DNA from: Nocardia arthritidis NBRC 100137
GTDB lineage: Bacteria; Actinomycetota; Actinomycetes; Mycobacteriales; Mycobacteriaceae
Length of the DNA stretch: 64,000 nt
Direction: 5' to 3'
Assembly: GCF_001612765.1 (NCBI RefSeq)
Contig: NZ_BDBB01000009.1
Coordinates: 62,001 to 126,000, forward strand
Below the pieces are notes generated by a model, which was not told the origin of the DNA, did no database searches, and saw only the letters and a list, made by a program, of their open reading frames with translations. Of this stretch, positions 1 to 8,191 are shown one piece after another; positions within the stretch are counted from its first letter, which is position 1; each line of letters begins with the position of its first letter. A program made the position numbers and the translations under genes.

Positions 1-209
1 CCGGCCGCTCGGCAATAGACTTCGAGTTCCGCCTTGCCGAGCAAGCCGAACCCGCGCAGTACCAACACTTTCGCGCCGAGTGTCAGTGCGAGCAGTTCCT
101 CGATCGGCACGTCGGCGAGCGTCCGCCCCGGCACATCGGACGCCACCAGACGGCCGAACGGCCGCAGCGACTCGCCTTCGAGCAGTATCTCGTTCAAGCT
201 TTTCGTCAT
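1..209 (-). CDS. TauD/PvcB-like Fe(II)/2-oxoglutarate dioxygenase, partial
   Basis: Only the first 69 or so codons are present; the gene runs off the left edge. It starts at ATG 209, four bases inside the end of the isonitrile synthase gene (ATGA overlap), so the two are translationally coupled. The segment LTLGAKVLVLRGFG matches the N-terminal beta strand region of TauD/TfdA dioxygenases, where a (V/L)xRG(F) motif precedes the helix leading to the active site. The iron ligands would lie beyond the window. In PvcA-PvcB and IsnA-IsnB pairs this partner desaturates or decarboxylates the isonitrile amino acid made by the synthase. The assignment rests on the N-terminus plus the neighbour. Confidence 0.72.
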   Translation of the reverse strand, partial: MTKSLNEILLEGESLRPFGRLVASDVPGRTLADVPIEELLALTLGAKVLVLRGFGLLGKAELEVYCRAA

Positions 210-1252
210 GAGTTTCCTAGATCTCGCCGTGATTCGGTCTCTGGTGTTCGTCCGAGGACGAAATGACTGGGCCGACTGTTGCGCCACACCAAGCGAGCGC
301 CCAGTTCCTCGGCATGCATCCGCTTGACCAGCGTGTAATTCGTTCCGTCGTCGAGCACCACGCCATGCCACGGAGTCAGCCAGCTGTCCTGGGTCCGCAA
401 GAGATGGAATCCGATCTTCTCGGAGTGATTCGTCTGCGGATGGATCGACAGTCGCACCGCGTCCGGGAAGATCTCCGCCATCAGACGGCTCCACGCCTGA
501 CTGCGCTGCACCACCTCGTAAGCCGTCTCCTTCGACCGGTTCCGCCGCTGCGTGGCCGACAGTCCGGGCAGCAGCACGGCGTTGTCCTCGACCATGAACC
601 GATGGATCCCGTTGAACATCCGCCGAGCCGCGGGCTCGGTCCGGACCGCCTCGCGCAGCACGTCGATGCCGTCGGAGTACTCCTTCAGCAGGCGCAGCCT
701 GCGTTCGTCCCAGGTCATTTCCGGCATGGCGTCGCGCAGCCCGTACAGGCCGACGGAACCGCCGCCGGTCGACCGGATGATGCGGCGCAGCTCGTCACCG
801 TAATGGTCGACGTGCGCGTCCGGGATGCCCAGCGTGTCACTGAAGACATGCCCGTCGGAACAGATGGTGACGATGGCCCCCGGCCGGTAGACGGCCGAGA
901 TCTGGTCGCAGAATCCTTGCAGGGACTCGATCGCCAGTGTTTCCGCCATATCGGGCAGGCGCCCCAGCGTCTTGCGGCGGTTGCGCGACTTCGCCGGGAA
1001 CGCGGGGATGATGAAGTGGACCGGCACACCGGCTTCGATGTACCGGCTCACCTTCCGCAGGTGCGGTGCGAAGCAGTCCGCGCACGGGGCCGAGTCGCAC
1101 AGCGACTTCGGCTCGGCACTGCGCCGGCGCGCGAAGACCATGCGAAGTATCTGAGTGGCAACCGATCCGACATCATCGGCGGGATTCGGGTTCAGCTGTG
1201 GTTGTCCGAGCTCCTCAACATGCTCGGAGCCATTGTCGACAGTCGTACTCAT
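206..1252 (-). CDS. PvcA/IsnA-like isonitrile (isocyanide) synthase
   Basis: Predicted 348 aa. It belongs to the DIT1/PvcA family, which converts the amino group of an amino acid (Tyr or Trp in known cases) into an isonitrile using ribulose-5-phosphate. Visible family signatures are TICSDGHVFSD near the middle and FPDAVRLSIHPQ near the C-terminus, the latter a phosphate/substrate-binding stretch. A Cys pair lies near the N-terminus (DSAPCADCF). ATG 1252 is chosen over an upstream in-frame codon at 1288 because a GGAAGG ribosome-binding site sits about seven bases before it. The downstream dioxygenase overlaps it by four bases, as in pvcAB/isnAB. The amino-acid substrate and the product cannot be told from the sequence. 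Confidence 0.85.
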   Translation of the reverse strand: MSTTVDNGSEHVEELGQPQLNPNPADDVGSVATQILRMVFARRRSAEPKSLCDSAPCADCFAPHLRKVSRYIEAGVPVHFIIPAFPAKSRNRRKTLGRLPDMAETLAIESLQGFCDQISAVYRPGAIVTICSDGHVFSDTLGIPDAHVDHYGDELRRIIRSTGGGSVGLYGLRDAMPEMTWDERRLRLLKEYSDGIDVLREAVRTEPAARRMFNGIHRFMVEDNAVLLPGLSATQRRNRSKETAYEVVQRSQAWSRLMAEIFPDAVRLSIHPQTNHSEKIGFHLLRTQDSWLTPWHGVVLDDGTNYTLVKRMHAEELGARLVWRNSRPSHFVLGRTPETESRRDLGNS

Positions 1253-1640
1253 CACTACCTTCCGGGCACACCAAACGAGCGCACGCAACCGGACCGCACG
1301 GCAAAGATTCCGCTATCAGAGCGGATCGAGCCGTCGATGGATGCCTGCGATCAGAACGTCGTAGTAGGACACGGATTCAGGCGTCGGATTCCATACGATA
1401 TCCGGTATCGGCGAGCCCCGATGCTCACAGCCAGATCTGAATCACGTAGTCCATTCGATCGAACACCCCCCACGTTCACAACTTATCCTGTGGTTTATAA
1501 CACTCCAAGGATACCTCCGAACAGACTGCTGGGCAACCACATTCCGGCACACCGCGACAAAAAGAATCCGGAGGCCCATGGCAACGCCACGAGCCTCCGA
1601 ACAGGATTTTCGGAATTTGTCGGTCGTGCAGCTGGAGCGC
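1253..1640. other. intergenic, likely promoter region of the isonitrile operon
   Basis: This 388-base gap separates the divergent upstream side of the isonitrile synthase from the end of the acyltransferase gene. It is slightly AT-richer around 1480-1510. No convincing gene, RNA or strong hairpin is visible; the promoter of the minus-strand isonitrile genes should lie in 1260-1400. Confidence 0.4.
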
Positions 1641-2786
1641 CTAGCCGGCCACCCTTTCTCCGACCACCGTCGATCGTTTCGGCCGAGCAAAGCGGCGCAT
1701 CGCCGGAGATTCGACGAAAGTGAACAACAACCATGCCGCGAAGATATTCAGGCAGAACAACAGGACGATCAGCAGCACCGCGACCGGAGCACTGAACGTG
1801 GCGGCGTTCATCAATCGACGGACGTAGAACACCGTCACGCCTTGACAGATGTAGAAGGCGAACGAGATCTCGCCGAGCCGGACCGCGAGCCTGCTCGACA
1901 GGAACTTCGACGCGCCGTCGATGTCGGACTGGGCCGCGGCGCCGATCAGCAGCGCGAGCGGAACCGCCGTCGCCAGGACGAAGCCGACATAGAACGGCGT
2001 GTACATCGCCACCACATATCCCGCGCCGACCGCAGCCACCGCCGTCCAGAGCGGGATGCGCAGCCAGCGCCCCTCCGCCACTATCCGGGCGATGAACACG
2101 CCGAGGAAGAATTCGAACAGCCGCGTCGGCGGAAAGAGATACCCGAACCAGAGCTGCAAAACGGGTATGGGCGTGAGTTCGGATTTCTCGGAACTCGGGA
2201 TGACGAACGCGGTCAGCAGGACGATCACGCCCATGCCGGTCACCATGGCCGCGGCGCCGTACCACAGATATTTCACGTCGATACGCAGAACCGCCGGAAT
2301 CAGAAAAGGAAAGAGTACGTAGAACAGGAGCTCGCAGGACAAGGTCCACGACGGCGTATTGACGCCCGCATTGATATAATTCTGCGGAAACCAGGCATGC
2401 AGCAGAAAGAGATTCGGCAGCCACGCCTTCCACGGTGTTATCGCCGCCGCGAACAGCACCATCGACGCCGCCCAGAGGGTCAGGTGGTTGGGAAAAATCT
2501 TGACCACGCGCCGCCGAATGAACTGCAGCTTGCTCGCTCCCGGTTTCCACGACCAGGTCAGCACGAATCCGCTCAGGATGAAGAAGAACGACACCCCGAG
2601 GAATCCTGCTTTGCCGACCACCCACGCCGCGTCGTACGCGATATCCGGATCGGAGAAGAGGTTAACCGGCTTGTACGGAGGTATCGGCGAGTTGGGCAGC
2701 ATCACGTGGAAGACGAAGACCGAGAATGCCGCGAAGAACCGCAGTCCGGTCAACGACGGCAGCCGTTTGCGCTTGTCGAGATCCAT
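1641..2786 (-). CDS. acyltransferase 3 family membrane protein (OafA/MdmB-like)
   Basis: 381 aa integral membrane O-acyltransferase. The N-terminal LTGLRFFAAFSVFVFHV carries the conserved R and the catalytic-type His of the acyltransferase 3 family. GFLGVSFFFILSGFVLTW is the second family hallmark, and about ten hydrophobic segments follow. Such enzymes acylate sugars, macrolides or cell-envelope glycans. It is the last gene of a minus-strand operon, starting five bases after the flavoenzyme stop, which suggests a tailoring step on the same product. The acceptor is unknown. Confidence 0.85.
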   Translation of the reverse strand: MDLDKRKRLPSLTGLRFFAAFSVFVFHVMLPNSPIPPYKPVNLFSDPDIAYDAAWVVGKAGFLGVSFFFILSGFVLTWSWKPGASKLQFIRRRVVKIFPNHLTLWAASMVLFAAAITPWKAWLPNLFLLHAWFPQNYINAGVNTPSWTLSCELLFYVLFPFLIPAVLRIDVKYLWYGAAAMVTGMGVIVLLTAFVIPSSEKSELTPIPVLQLWFGYLFPPTRLFEFFLGVFIARIVAEGRWLRIPLWTAVAAVGAGYVVAMYTPFYVGFVLATAVPLALLIGAAAQSDIDGASKFLSSRLAVRLGEISFAFYICQGVTVFYVRRLMNAATFSAPVAVLLIVLLFCLNIFAAWLLFTFVESPAMRRFARPKRSTVVGERVAG

Positions 2787-2791
2787 CGCGA

Positions 2792-3970
2792 TCAGCCCAA
2801 TCCGACGACGAAGGGGAATTCCGGTCTGCCGCCCAGCACGAAGGCGCCCGTGGACTGGATCACCTGGTCGTGCGCTATGACGTGCCGTGCCATCGTGTTC
2901 GTGTCACGCAACCAGATGTCGAGCGGATTCGGCCGGTAGATCGACTCGGTGCCGACGAGTTCGCACAGACGGGTGACGATGCGCTGCGCTGCGCGGAACG
3001 CGTTGGTCCTGGCCAACGCGCTCGCGATCCTGAGGTCGGCGGGCAGCTCCGCGAAACGCCTGCCGTCCAGCGCGTCCCACAGTTCCGCCAGCGTGTTGAC
3101 GACCGCGCCGCGGGCGACGATGTACTCCATCTCGCACTCACCGAGCAGGTACTGGGCACGGTAGTTGTCGGCCCACTTCTGACCGGTGGCGGTCACCGTC
3201 TTCCCGTCCGCGAGGCCACGAACGTAGTCCAGGGCCGCACGAGCCGTTCCCAGGGGTACGCCCGGCATGATCCGGGCCAGCGCCTCCGGCTCGGACAGCT
3301 TTCCGCGACAGCTCTTCCTTTCGCCGAACGCGAAGGAATGATGCTCGGGAACGAAGAGATCCTCGACCGCGTAATCATTGCTCCCGCTGCCGCGCAGGCC
3401 CGTGGTGTCCCAGGTGTCGAAGACGGCGACCTGATCGCGGCGCATGTAGAACAGCCGCACCAGCGGCCCGCCTTCCGCGGTCTCGACCATTCGGCCGCCC
3501 GAGGTCACGAAAGCGCCACCGATGACCAGGTCCGCGTGCGTGATCGCGCTGCCGAACTTCCATCGGCCCGTCAGTCGGTAGCCATCGGCCACCCGCTCGG
3601 CGCGACCAGCCGGGAAGATCAGTCCCGCCGTGATCAGATCCTGCGTCGGCATCAGCTCCGCGATGGCCCCCTCGTCGAGATAACCGGCGTAGATGCCGGT
3701 CGCCGCGCCGATCATGGCACACCAGCCGGTGGCCGTGTCCCCGTAGGACAACCCCTCGACGACCTCCAACTGCTCGAGCGAGGTCAGACCCGGACCGCCG
3801 ATCTCCGCGCTGAAACCCATTCGGTAGACGCCGATCTCACGAAGCCGCTCGACGATGTCCATCGGAAGCCTGCGCTCGGCATCGATCTCACTACGACGTG
3901 CCGCCAGGTCGGGCGCCAGCGAGCGCACCGCCGACAGCAGGGAGGTGGCCGAGATTGTTGCTGCAGTCAT
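2792..3970 (-). CDS. acyl-CoA dehydrogenase-fold flavoprotein
   Basis: 392 aa with the acyl-CoA dehydrogenase fold. The N-terminal helical domain includes MGFSAEIGGPGL; the middle beta domain contains the GRWKFGSAITHADLVIGGA and TTGLRGSGSNDYAVEDLFVP stretches typical of the family; a C-terminal helical bundle follows. This branch (compare HpaB/HsaA-type hydroxylases and nitrososynthase-type sugar N-oxygenases) often acts as FMNH2- or FADH2-dependent monooxygenases rather than dehydrogenases. No obvious catalytic Glu base could be assigned. Its place between an SDR and an acyltransferase suggests secondary-metabolite tailoring. Ten bases separate it from the SDR stop. Confidence 0.75.
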   Translation of the reverse strand: MTAATISATSLLSAVRSLAPDLAARRSEIDAERRLPMDIVERLREIGVYRMGFSAEIGGPGLTSLEQLEVVEGLSYGDTATGWCAMIGAATGIYAGYLDEGAIAELMPTQDLITAGLIFPAGRAERVADGYRLTGRWKFGSAITHADLVIGGAFVTSGGRMVETAEGGPLVRLFYMRRDQVAVFDTWDTTGLRGSGSNDYAVEDLFVPEHHSFAFGERKSCRGKLSEPEALARIMPGVPLGTARAALDYVRGLADGKTVTATGQKWADNYRAQYLLGECEMEYIVARGAVVNTLAELWDALDGRRFAELPADLRIASALARTNAFRAAQRIVTRLCELVGTESIYRPNPLDIWLRDTNTMARHVIAHDQVIQSTGAFVLGGRPEFPFVVGLG

Positions 3971-3980
3971 GTCTGAATTC

Positions 3981-4787
3981 CTAAGCCAGAGAATTTGCCT
4001 GCGACTCGCGCAGGAGAAGCTCGATCGCCGAGGTGGTCTGCTCGGGCCCCAACGCCGAGTAGCCGCCGTCCACGGTCCACTCGGCTCCGGTGACGAAGCT
4101 CGCCTTGGACGATGCGAGAAACGCGGCCACCTCGCCGATTTCGCGCGCGTCGCCCGCCCTGCCCAGCATGTGGAACCGGGATGCCACCGCGTCGGTGCGG
4201 GCCCGGTCCCCCTCGGTGATCTCGTGCATCACCCGAGACCAGGTCCAACCCGGCGAGACGCTGTTCACCCGGATCCCGTCGCCCGCGTACTCCAGGGCGA
4301 GACTGCGGGTCAGCTGCAACAACCCGGCCTTGCTGACGGGGTAGCGAAGTCGCCCGGCTTGAGCGACTCGTCCGCTGGGAGAGGTGAAATTCACGATGGA
4401 CCCCGAGGTTTCCCGCAACGCGGGCCGCGCCGCTTCACACAACATCGCCGTACCGACGACATTCGTGTTCAGCACCTCGAGCCACGCTGCTCGCGCATCC
4501 CCGCCGGGTCCGTCGTCACCGTAGACGCAGGCGATGTTCACCAGCGCGTCGATCCGTCCGTGCCGGTCGACCGCGGCCGCGACGAACGACTCGACCGACG
4601 AATCGCTGCGCAGGTCGACGGGCACGAAGACAGCTCGGTCGCCGATCTCGGCGGCCGCCCCCTTCCCTCCGTCCGTATCAATGTCACCCAGTACGACATT
4701 CGCGGAATATTCGGCGAAGACCCGGGCTACTTCAGCGCCGATGATGGTTGCCGCACCGGTTACGAGTATCGTTTTATGTTCGAACAA
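3981..4787 (-). CDS. short-chain dehydrogenase/reductase with altered Rossmann motif
   Basis: 268 aa from TTG 4787, chosen because GGGGAG sits six bases upstream and the product then begins directly with the Rossmann fold; an ORF extends further upstream without support. The catalytic Tyr-Lys pair is present (YPVSK) with a preceding Ser (FTSPSG), and the C-terminal VTGAEWTVDGGY is typical. Two motifs deviate: the TGxxxGIG loop reads TGAATIIG, so the middle Gly is Ile, and the NNAG motif reads NIAC. Cofactor binding may therefore differ. First gene of the minus operon with the flavoenzyme and acyltransferase. Confidence 0.85.
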   Translation of the reverse strand: MFEHKTILVTGAATIIGAEVARVFAEYSANVVLGDIDTDGGKGAAAEIGDRAVFVPVDLRSDSSVESFVAAAVDRHGRIDALVNIACVYGDDGPGGDARAAWLEVLNTNVVGTAMLCEAARPALRETSGSIVNFTSPSGRVAQAGRLRYPVSKAGLLQLTRSLALEYAGDGIRVNSVSPGWTWSRVMHEITEGDRARTDAVASRFHMLGRAGDAREIGEVAAFLASSKASFVTGAEWTVDGGYSALGPEQTTSAIELLLRESQANSLA

Positions 4788-5028
4788 CGTCGACTCCCCT
4801 CGGCTGCGACCTCGACCGGCGCAAGCCATGGCTCGAAGTATTCCGAACGAAAAGAGCGACCAGCCAGTACCATTCGCGACAGAGATGCACAACTTTGCGC
4901 CAGTCGGGCCGCCGCCGCGACGGGCGTGACGTAGATCACTCTGCACCCTCGGCCGTCGGGCGGATGCGATATCGTCTCAGTGCAGGCAGTCCATGTTTCG
5001 GGGGTTCCGCGCTGCGGTCGATGCGTGA

Positions 5029-5085
5029 CGGAGATGTCCCGTGTGAACACGGAGATGTCCCGTGTGAACACGGAGATGTCCCGTG
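5029..5085 (+). repeat. 21-bp tandem repeat at the antiporter 5' end
   Basis: Two full copies and one partial copy of a 21-bp unit beginning CGGAGATGTCCCGTGTGAAC lie at 5029-5049, 5050-5070 and 5071-5085. Each contains ATG and GTG codons in the antiporter frame, making the true start ambiguous. Confidence 0.8.
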
Positions 5086-5108
5086 AGAGCATCGAATCCG
5101 GTCCCGCG

Positions 5109-6407
5109 ATGTCCTCAATGTCGAACGGAGTCGAGGCGTTGCCGAGCGACCAAATGATCTTCTTGTTGCTGGATCTCGTATTGATCGTTGGCGCGGCACG
5201 CCTGCTGGGCTGGCTGGCCGAGAAGGTAGGGCAGCCCGCGGTGATCGGCGAGATCGTCGCGGGGATACTCGCGGGGCCGACAGTTATCGGGGCACACTTG
5301 TCCGAAGCGGTCTTTCCGCACGACACTCGTTCGTATCTCACGGCATTCGCGAACGTCGGCGTGATGATCTTCATGTTCTCGGCGGGTCTCGAGATGGATC
5401 TGCGATCGGTCGCCGGACGGCGGCGGTCGGTCGGGGCGATCGCGCTGTCGGCCTACCTCGTGCCCTTCGCGCTCGGTTCCGTCATCGCACTGTGGGCGCT
5501 GGCCCGGCACGACGGCGGCAACCGGCTGAACTTCGCGCTGTTCATCGGTTGCGCCCTGGCCGTCACGGCCTTTCCGGTGCTGGCCCGTATCCTGCACGAC
5601 CGCAAGCTGCTCGGCACCCGGCTGGGCCAGTCGGCCATGACCTGCGCCGCGCTGGACGACGTCCTCGCCTGGTGTGTCCTGGCGGTGGTCATCGGCATCG
5701 CCCGGCCCGGCCTCGATCACCACTGGCGGCTGCTGCTGTTCGTTCCGCTGGTCGTGGTGTTGTGGTGGGCGGTGCGTCCGGCCCTCGACCGGCTCGCGGG
5801 CGCCGGTTCCGATAAGAACACGAGCAACATGGTCTTCCTCGGCGTCGCGGGCGCACTGTTGCTGGGAGCCACCACCGAATGGCTCGGACTGCACCTGATC
5901 TTCGGCGCATTCCTGTTCGGGGTCGTGTTCCCCCGGCGGCTGCGCGCGGCCGTCGACAGCGGCGCCCAACTGCTGAGCAGCATCTTCCTGCCCGCCTTCT
6001 TCGTGGTGGCCGGCCTGCAAGTCGACCTCGGCGCCATCGATCGCGCCGGCATCGCCGAATTCGCCGCGATCATGTTCGCCGCCCTCGTGGGCAAACTCGG
6101 CGGCACCTACCTGGCCGCCCGACTCGGCCGCAGCGGCAGGGCGGAAGCAGCGGCCCTCGCGGCGCTGATGAACACCCGAGGCTTGACGGAACTGGTGATC
6201 CTCAACATCGGGCTGACGATCGGTGTCATCGACGAGCGGCTGTACTCGTTGCTGGTCATGATGGCACTGATCACCACCGCGATGACAGCGCCGTTGCTGA
6301 AGCTCTGTGGTGTCACCGCCCCTCGCGGTGACCAGCCGCCGGGGGCGGCGGCGAAACAACAGCGGCGCAGCGATTCCGCCGTCGAGGCCGAGGCCACGGC
6401 ACCGTGA
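5109..6407 (+). CDS. CPA2-family cation/proton antiporter
   Basis: About 432 aa membrane protein of the Na+/H+ (K+/H+) exchanger 2 family, with some twelve hydrophobic segments. GQPAVIGEIVAGILAGPTVIG matches the conserved first half, and LDDVLAW contains the acidic pair in the ion-translocating helix (normally Asp-Asp in CPA2). There is no TrkA-N or RCK domain, so it is a short Kef/NapA-like form. The start is uncertain: the frame is open from 4980, but the tandem repeat at 5029-5085 only adds repeated MSRVNTE codons. ATG 5109 or 5118 gives the usual short N-terminus. It shares a GTGA overlap with the HAD gene behind it. Confidence 0.82.
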   Translation: MSSMSNGVEALPSDQMIFLLLDLVLIVGAARLLGWLAEKVGQPAVIGEIVAGILAGPTVIGAHLSEAVFPHDTRSYLTAFANVGVMIFMFSAGLEMDLRSVAGRRRSVGAIALSAYLVPFALGSVIALWALARHDGGNRLNFALFIGCALAVTAFPVLARILHDRKLLGTRLGQSAMTCAALDDVLAWCVLAVVIGIARPGLDHHWRLLLFVPLVVVLWWAVRPALDRLAGAGSDKNTSNMVFLGVAGALLLGATTEWLGLHLIFGAFLFGVVFPRRLRAAVDSGAQLLSSIFLPAFFVVAGLQVDLGAIDRAGIAEFAAIMFAALVGKLGGTYLAARLGRSGRAEAAALAALMNTRGLTELVILNIGLTIGVIDERLYSLLVMMALITTAMTAPLLKLCGVTAPRGDQPPGAAAKQQRRSDSAVEAEATAP

Positions 6408-7120
6408 GGCAACGGAGGGAAACCACGGGCAGCGTCCGCGCGGATCGGCCGACGATGCCACATGGCGGCGAGGAATGCGCTGTCCCAGCAGCTTTCGTCG
6501 ACGTCGACGAAACATTGGTCCGTTGCGTCACCTTTCTGTCCTTGTTCGTCTTCGACGCGCGGCGCCGTGGGCGCGGCGCGCAGGCCGATGGCGTAGTCGA
6601 GGAGTTCCGGGCGCTGCGGGTGGCGGGGATGAGCCGTGCCGAATCCCATCGGTGGTTCTATCGGCGATGGGCCGGCCGCGACGTCGCCGACGTGCGACGC
6701 GTCGGCGACGACTGGTTCGCGAACTGCGTCGCGGACCCGGCGTTCTTCAATCTCGGGGTACGGCGTCGGCTGGACGAGCTGTCTCGCACCGGGACTCGCA
6801 TCGTCCTGGTATCGGGCTCGTTCACCCCGGCGCTGCGCCCGATCGCCGAAGCCGTCGGCGCGACCTCGGTGCTGTGCACGACGATGGAGACGGCCGCCGG
6901 TAAGTACACCGGCGAGGTCCTGGCGACGATGGTCGGTGCCGACAAGTCCGCGGCCCTGCTGCGCTATGCCGAGCGGGCGGCCATCGACCTGCCGTCCTGC
7001 ACGGCGTTCGGCGATCACCACTCCGACACCGCGATGTTCGAGCTGGTCGGTCATCCGGTCGTCGTCGGCGACTCCGATCCGCGACTGCACGGCTATCCCG
7101 CGCAGCGGCTGCCCGGCTAG
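6404..7120 (+). CDS. HAD-superfamily (IB) phosphatase
   Basis: 238 aa from GTG 6404, which overlaps the antiporter stop; ATG 6455 is an alternative. Motif I AFVDVDETL (DxDET), motif II VLVSGS, the motif III Lys in GADKSAALL, and motif IV FGDHHSDTAMF are all present, as in the SerB-like HAD-IB branch. In this branch D of the DxD is the phospho-acceptor. The substrate could be phosphoserine, a lysophospholipid headgroup or another small phosphate ester; nothing here decides. The gene is convergent with the GlxA-type regulator, and their stop codons overlap. Confidence 0.83.
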   Translation: MRQRRETTGSVRADRPTMPHGGEECAVPAAFVDVDETLVRCVTFLSLFVFDARRRGRGAQADGVVEEFRALRVAGMSRAESHRWFYRRWAGRDVADVRRVGDDWFANCVADPAFFNLGVRRRLDELSRTGTRIVLVSGSFTPALRPIAEAVGATSVLCTTMETAAGKYTGEVLATMVGADKSAALLRYAERAAIDLPSCTAFGDHHSDTAMFELVGHPVVVGDSDPRLHGYPAQRLPG

Positions 7121-8085
7121 GTCCCCGGCACCCGCCGGTTTCCGATCGTGAACGTGCGCCGGTACTGCGCCGGACTGACACCGAGGTGACGCTTGAACAC
7201 CGCGCGGGTGTTGGCCGGATTTCCGAGGCCGACGCGATAGCCGATTTGGTCGACGGGCAGTTCGGTCGTCTCGAGTAGTTCCCGCGCCTGGTTCAGGCGC
7301 GCGCTGGTGATCCAGACGTGCGTGGAGGTACCGGTCTCCTCCCGAAATCGTCGGATGAAGCTGCGACGCGAGAGATTCGATCGCTTGGCGAGATCTTCGA
7401 GCGAATGCCGGTGGTCGAGGTTGGCGAGAATCCACGCCCGTGTGTCGGAGAGCAGGCCGGTGGACGTCTGCTCCAGGAACTGCCGGGTGTACTGGGCTTG
7501 ACCGCCCTCGCGCACCGGTGGCGCCACCAGGTCGCGGGCGCGTTCGTTGGCGGCCGCGGCGCCGATGTCTTTGCGCACCACGTGCAGGCAGAGGTCGATC
7601 CCGCTGGTCACGCCCGCGGAGGTCAGCACGTCACCGTCGTCCACGAACAGGCGATCGGCATGAACCTCGACGTTCGGATACCGGCTCTGCAACAGCGGTG
7701 CGGCCCGCCAATGCGTCGTAGCGGGACGGCCGTCCAGCAGTCCCGCGGCGGCCAGAGCGAAAGCACCGGTACAGATCGACAGCATTCGCGCGCCTCGTGC
7801 GTGGGCGTCGCGCAGCGCTCGCAGCACCGGTTCCGGCGGCGGCTCCCCGTACGACGCGTATCCGGGCACCACCACCGTGCCCGCGTGGCGCAGAGCCTCC
7901 AGCCCTGCCGTCGCGACACAAGACAACCCCGGCACCGAGGTCGTCGCCATCGGCGAGACCGCGCACACCTCGAGCCGGTAGTTGGGGTCGGAGCCGAACA
8001 CGTCGATCGGAATCGCGGCATCCAGAACAACCACTTCGTCGGGTATCACCACGGTGACCCGACGCGCTCCCCCATCCGCTTCCAT
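7117..8085 (-). CDS. GlxA-type AraC regulator with DJ-1/PfpI domain
   Basis: 322 aa. The N-terminal half (about 1-185) is a DJ-1/PfpI-like domain with the nucleophile-elbow region MLSICTGAFALAAAGLLDGR. The C-terminal half (about 215-315) is an AraC/XylS double HTH, ending VGLGNPANTRAVFKRHLGVSPAQYR. Members sense small amines or amides and activate nearby genes. ATG 8085 is chosen; the open frame continues upstream to 8439 but that part is antisense to the KasA-like gene. It is divergent from the KasA-like gene, so it may regulate it, though this is only positional. Confidence 0.88.
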   Translation of the reverse strand: MEADGGARRVTVVIPDEVVVLDAAIPIDVFGSDPNYRLEVCAVSPMATTSVPGLSCVATAGLEALRHAGTVVVPGYASYGEPPPEPVLRALRDAHARGARMLSICTGAFALAAAGLLDGRPATTHWRAAPLLQSRYPNVEVHADRLFVDDGDVLTSAGVTSGIDLCLHVVRKDIGAAAANERARDLVAPPVREGGQAQYTRQFLEQTSTGLLSDTRAWILANLDHRHSLEDLAKRSNLSRRSFIRRFREETGTSTHVWITSARLNQARELLETTELPVDQIGYRVGLGNPANTRAVFKRHLGVSPAQYRRTFTIGNRRVPGT

Positions 8086-8191
8086 GGCCCGATCGTAGCG
8101 GTGATCGGCACTCGGGCTACTACCCCAGCCTTCCGGCGCGCACATAGCCTCGCTTGAGCGTCCGAGCCGACAAGCCGAAAGAAGGGGTTTG

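Noticed and set aside
263..1723. 486-aa plus-strand ORF
   Set aside because: Antisense to the isonitrile synthase; composition is Arg/Pro-rich as expected from high-GC shadow frames and has no family resemblance.
1495..2625. 376-aa minus-strand ORF
   Set aside because: Shadow frame of the acyltransferase, which has clear family motifs and membrane spans.
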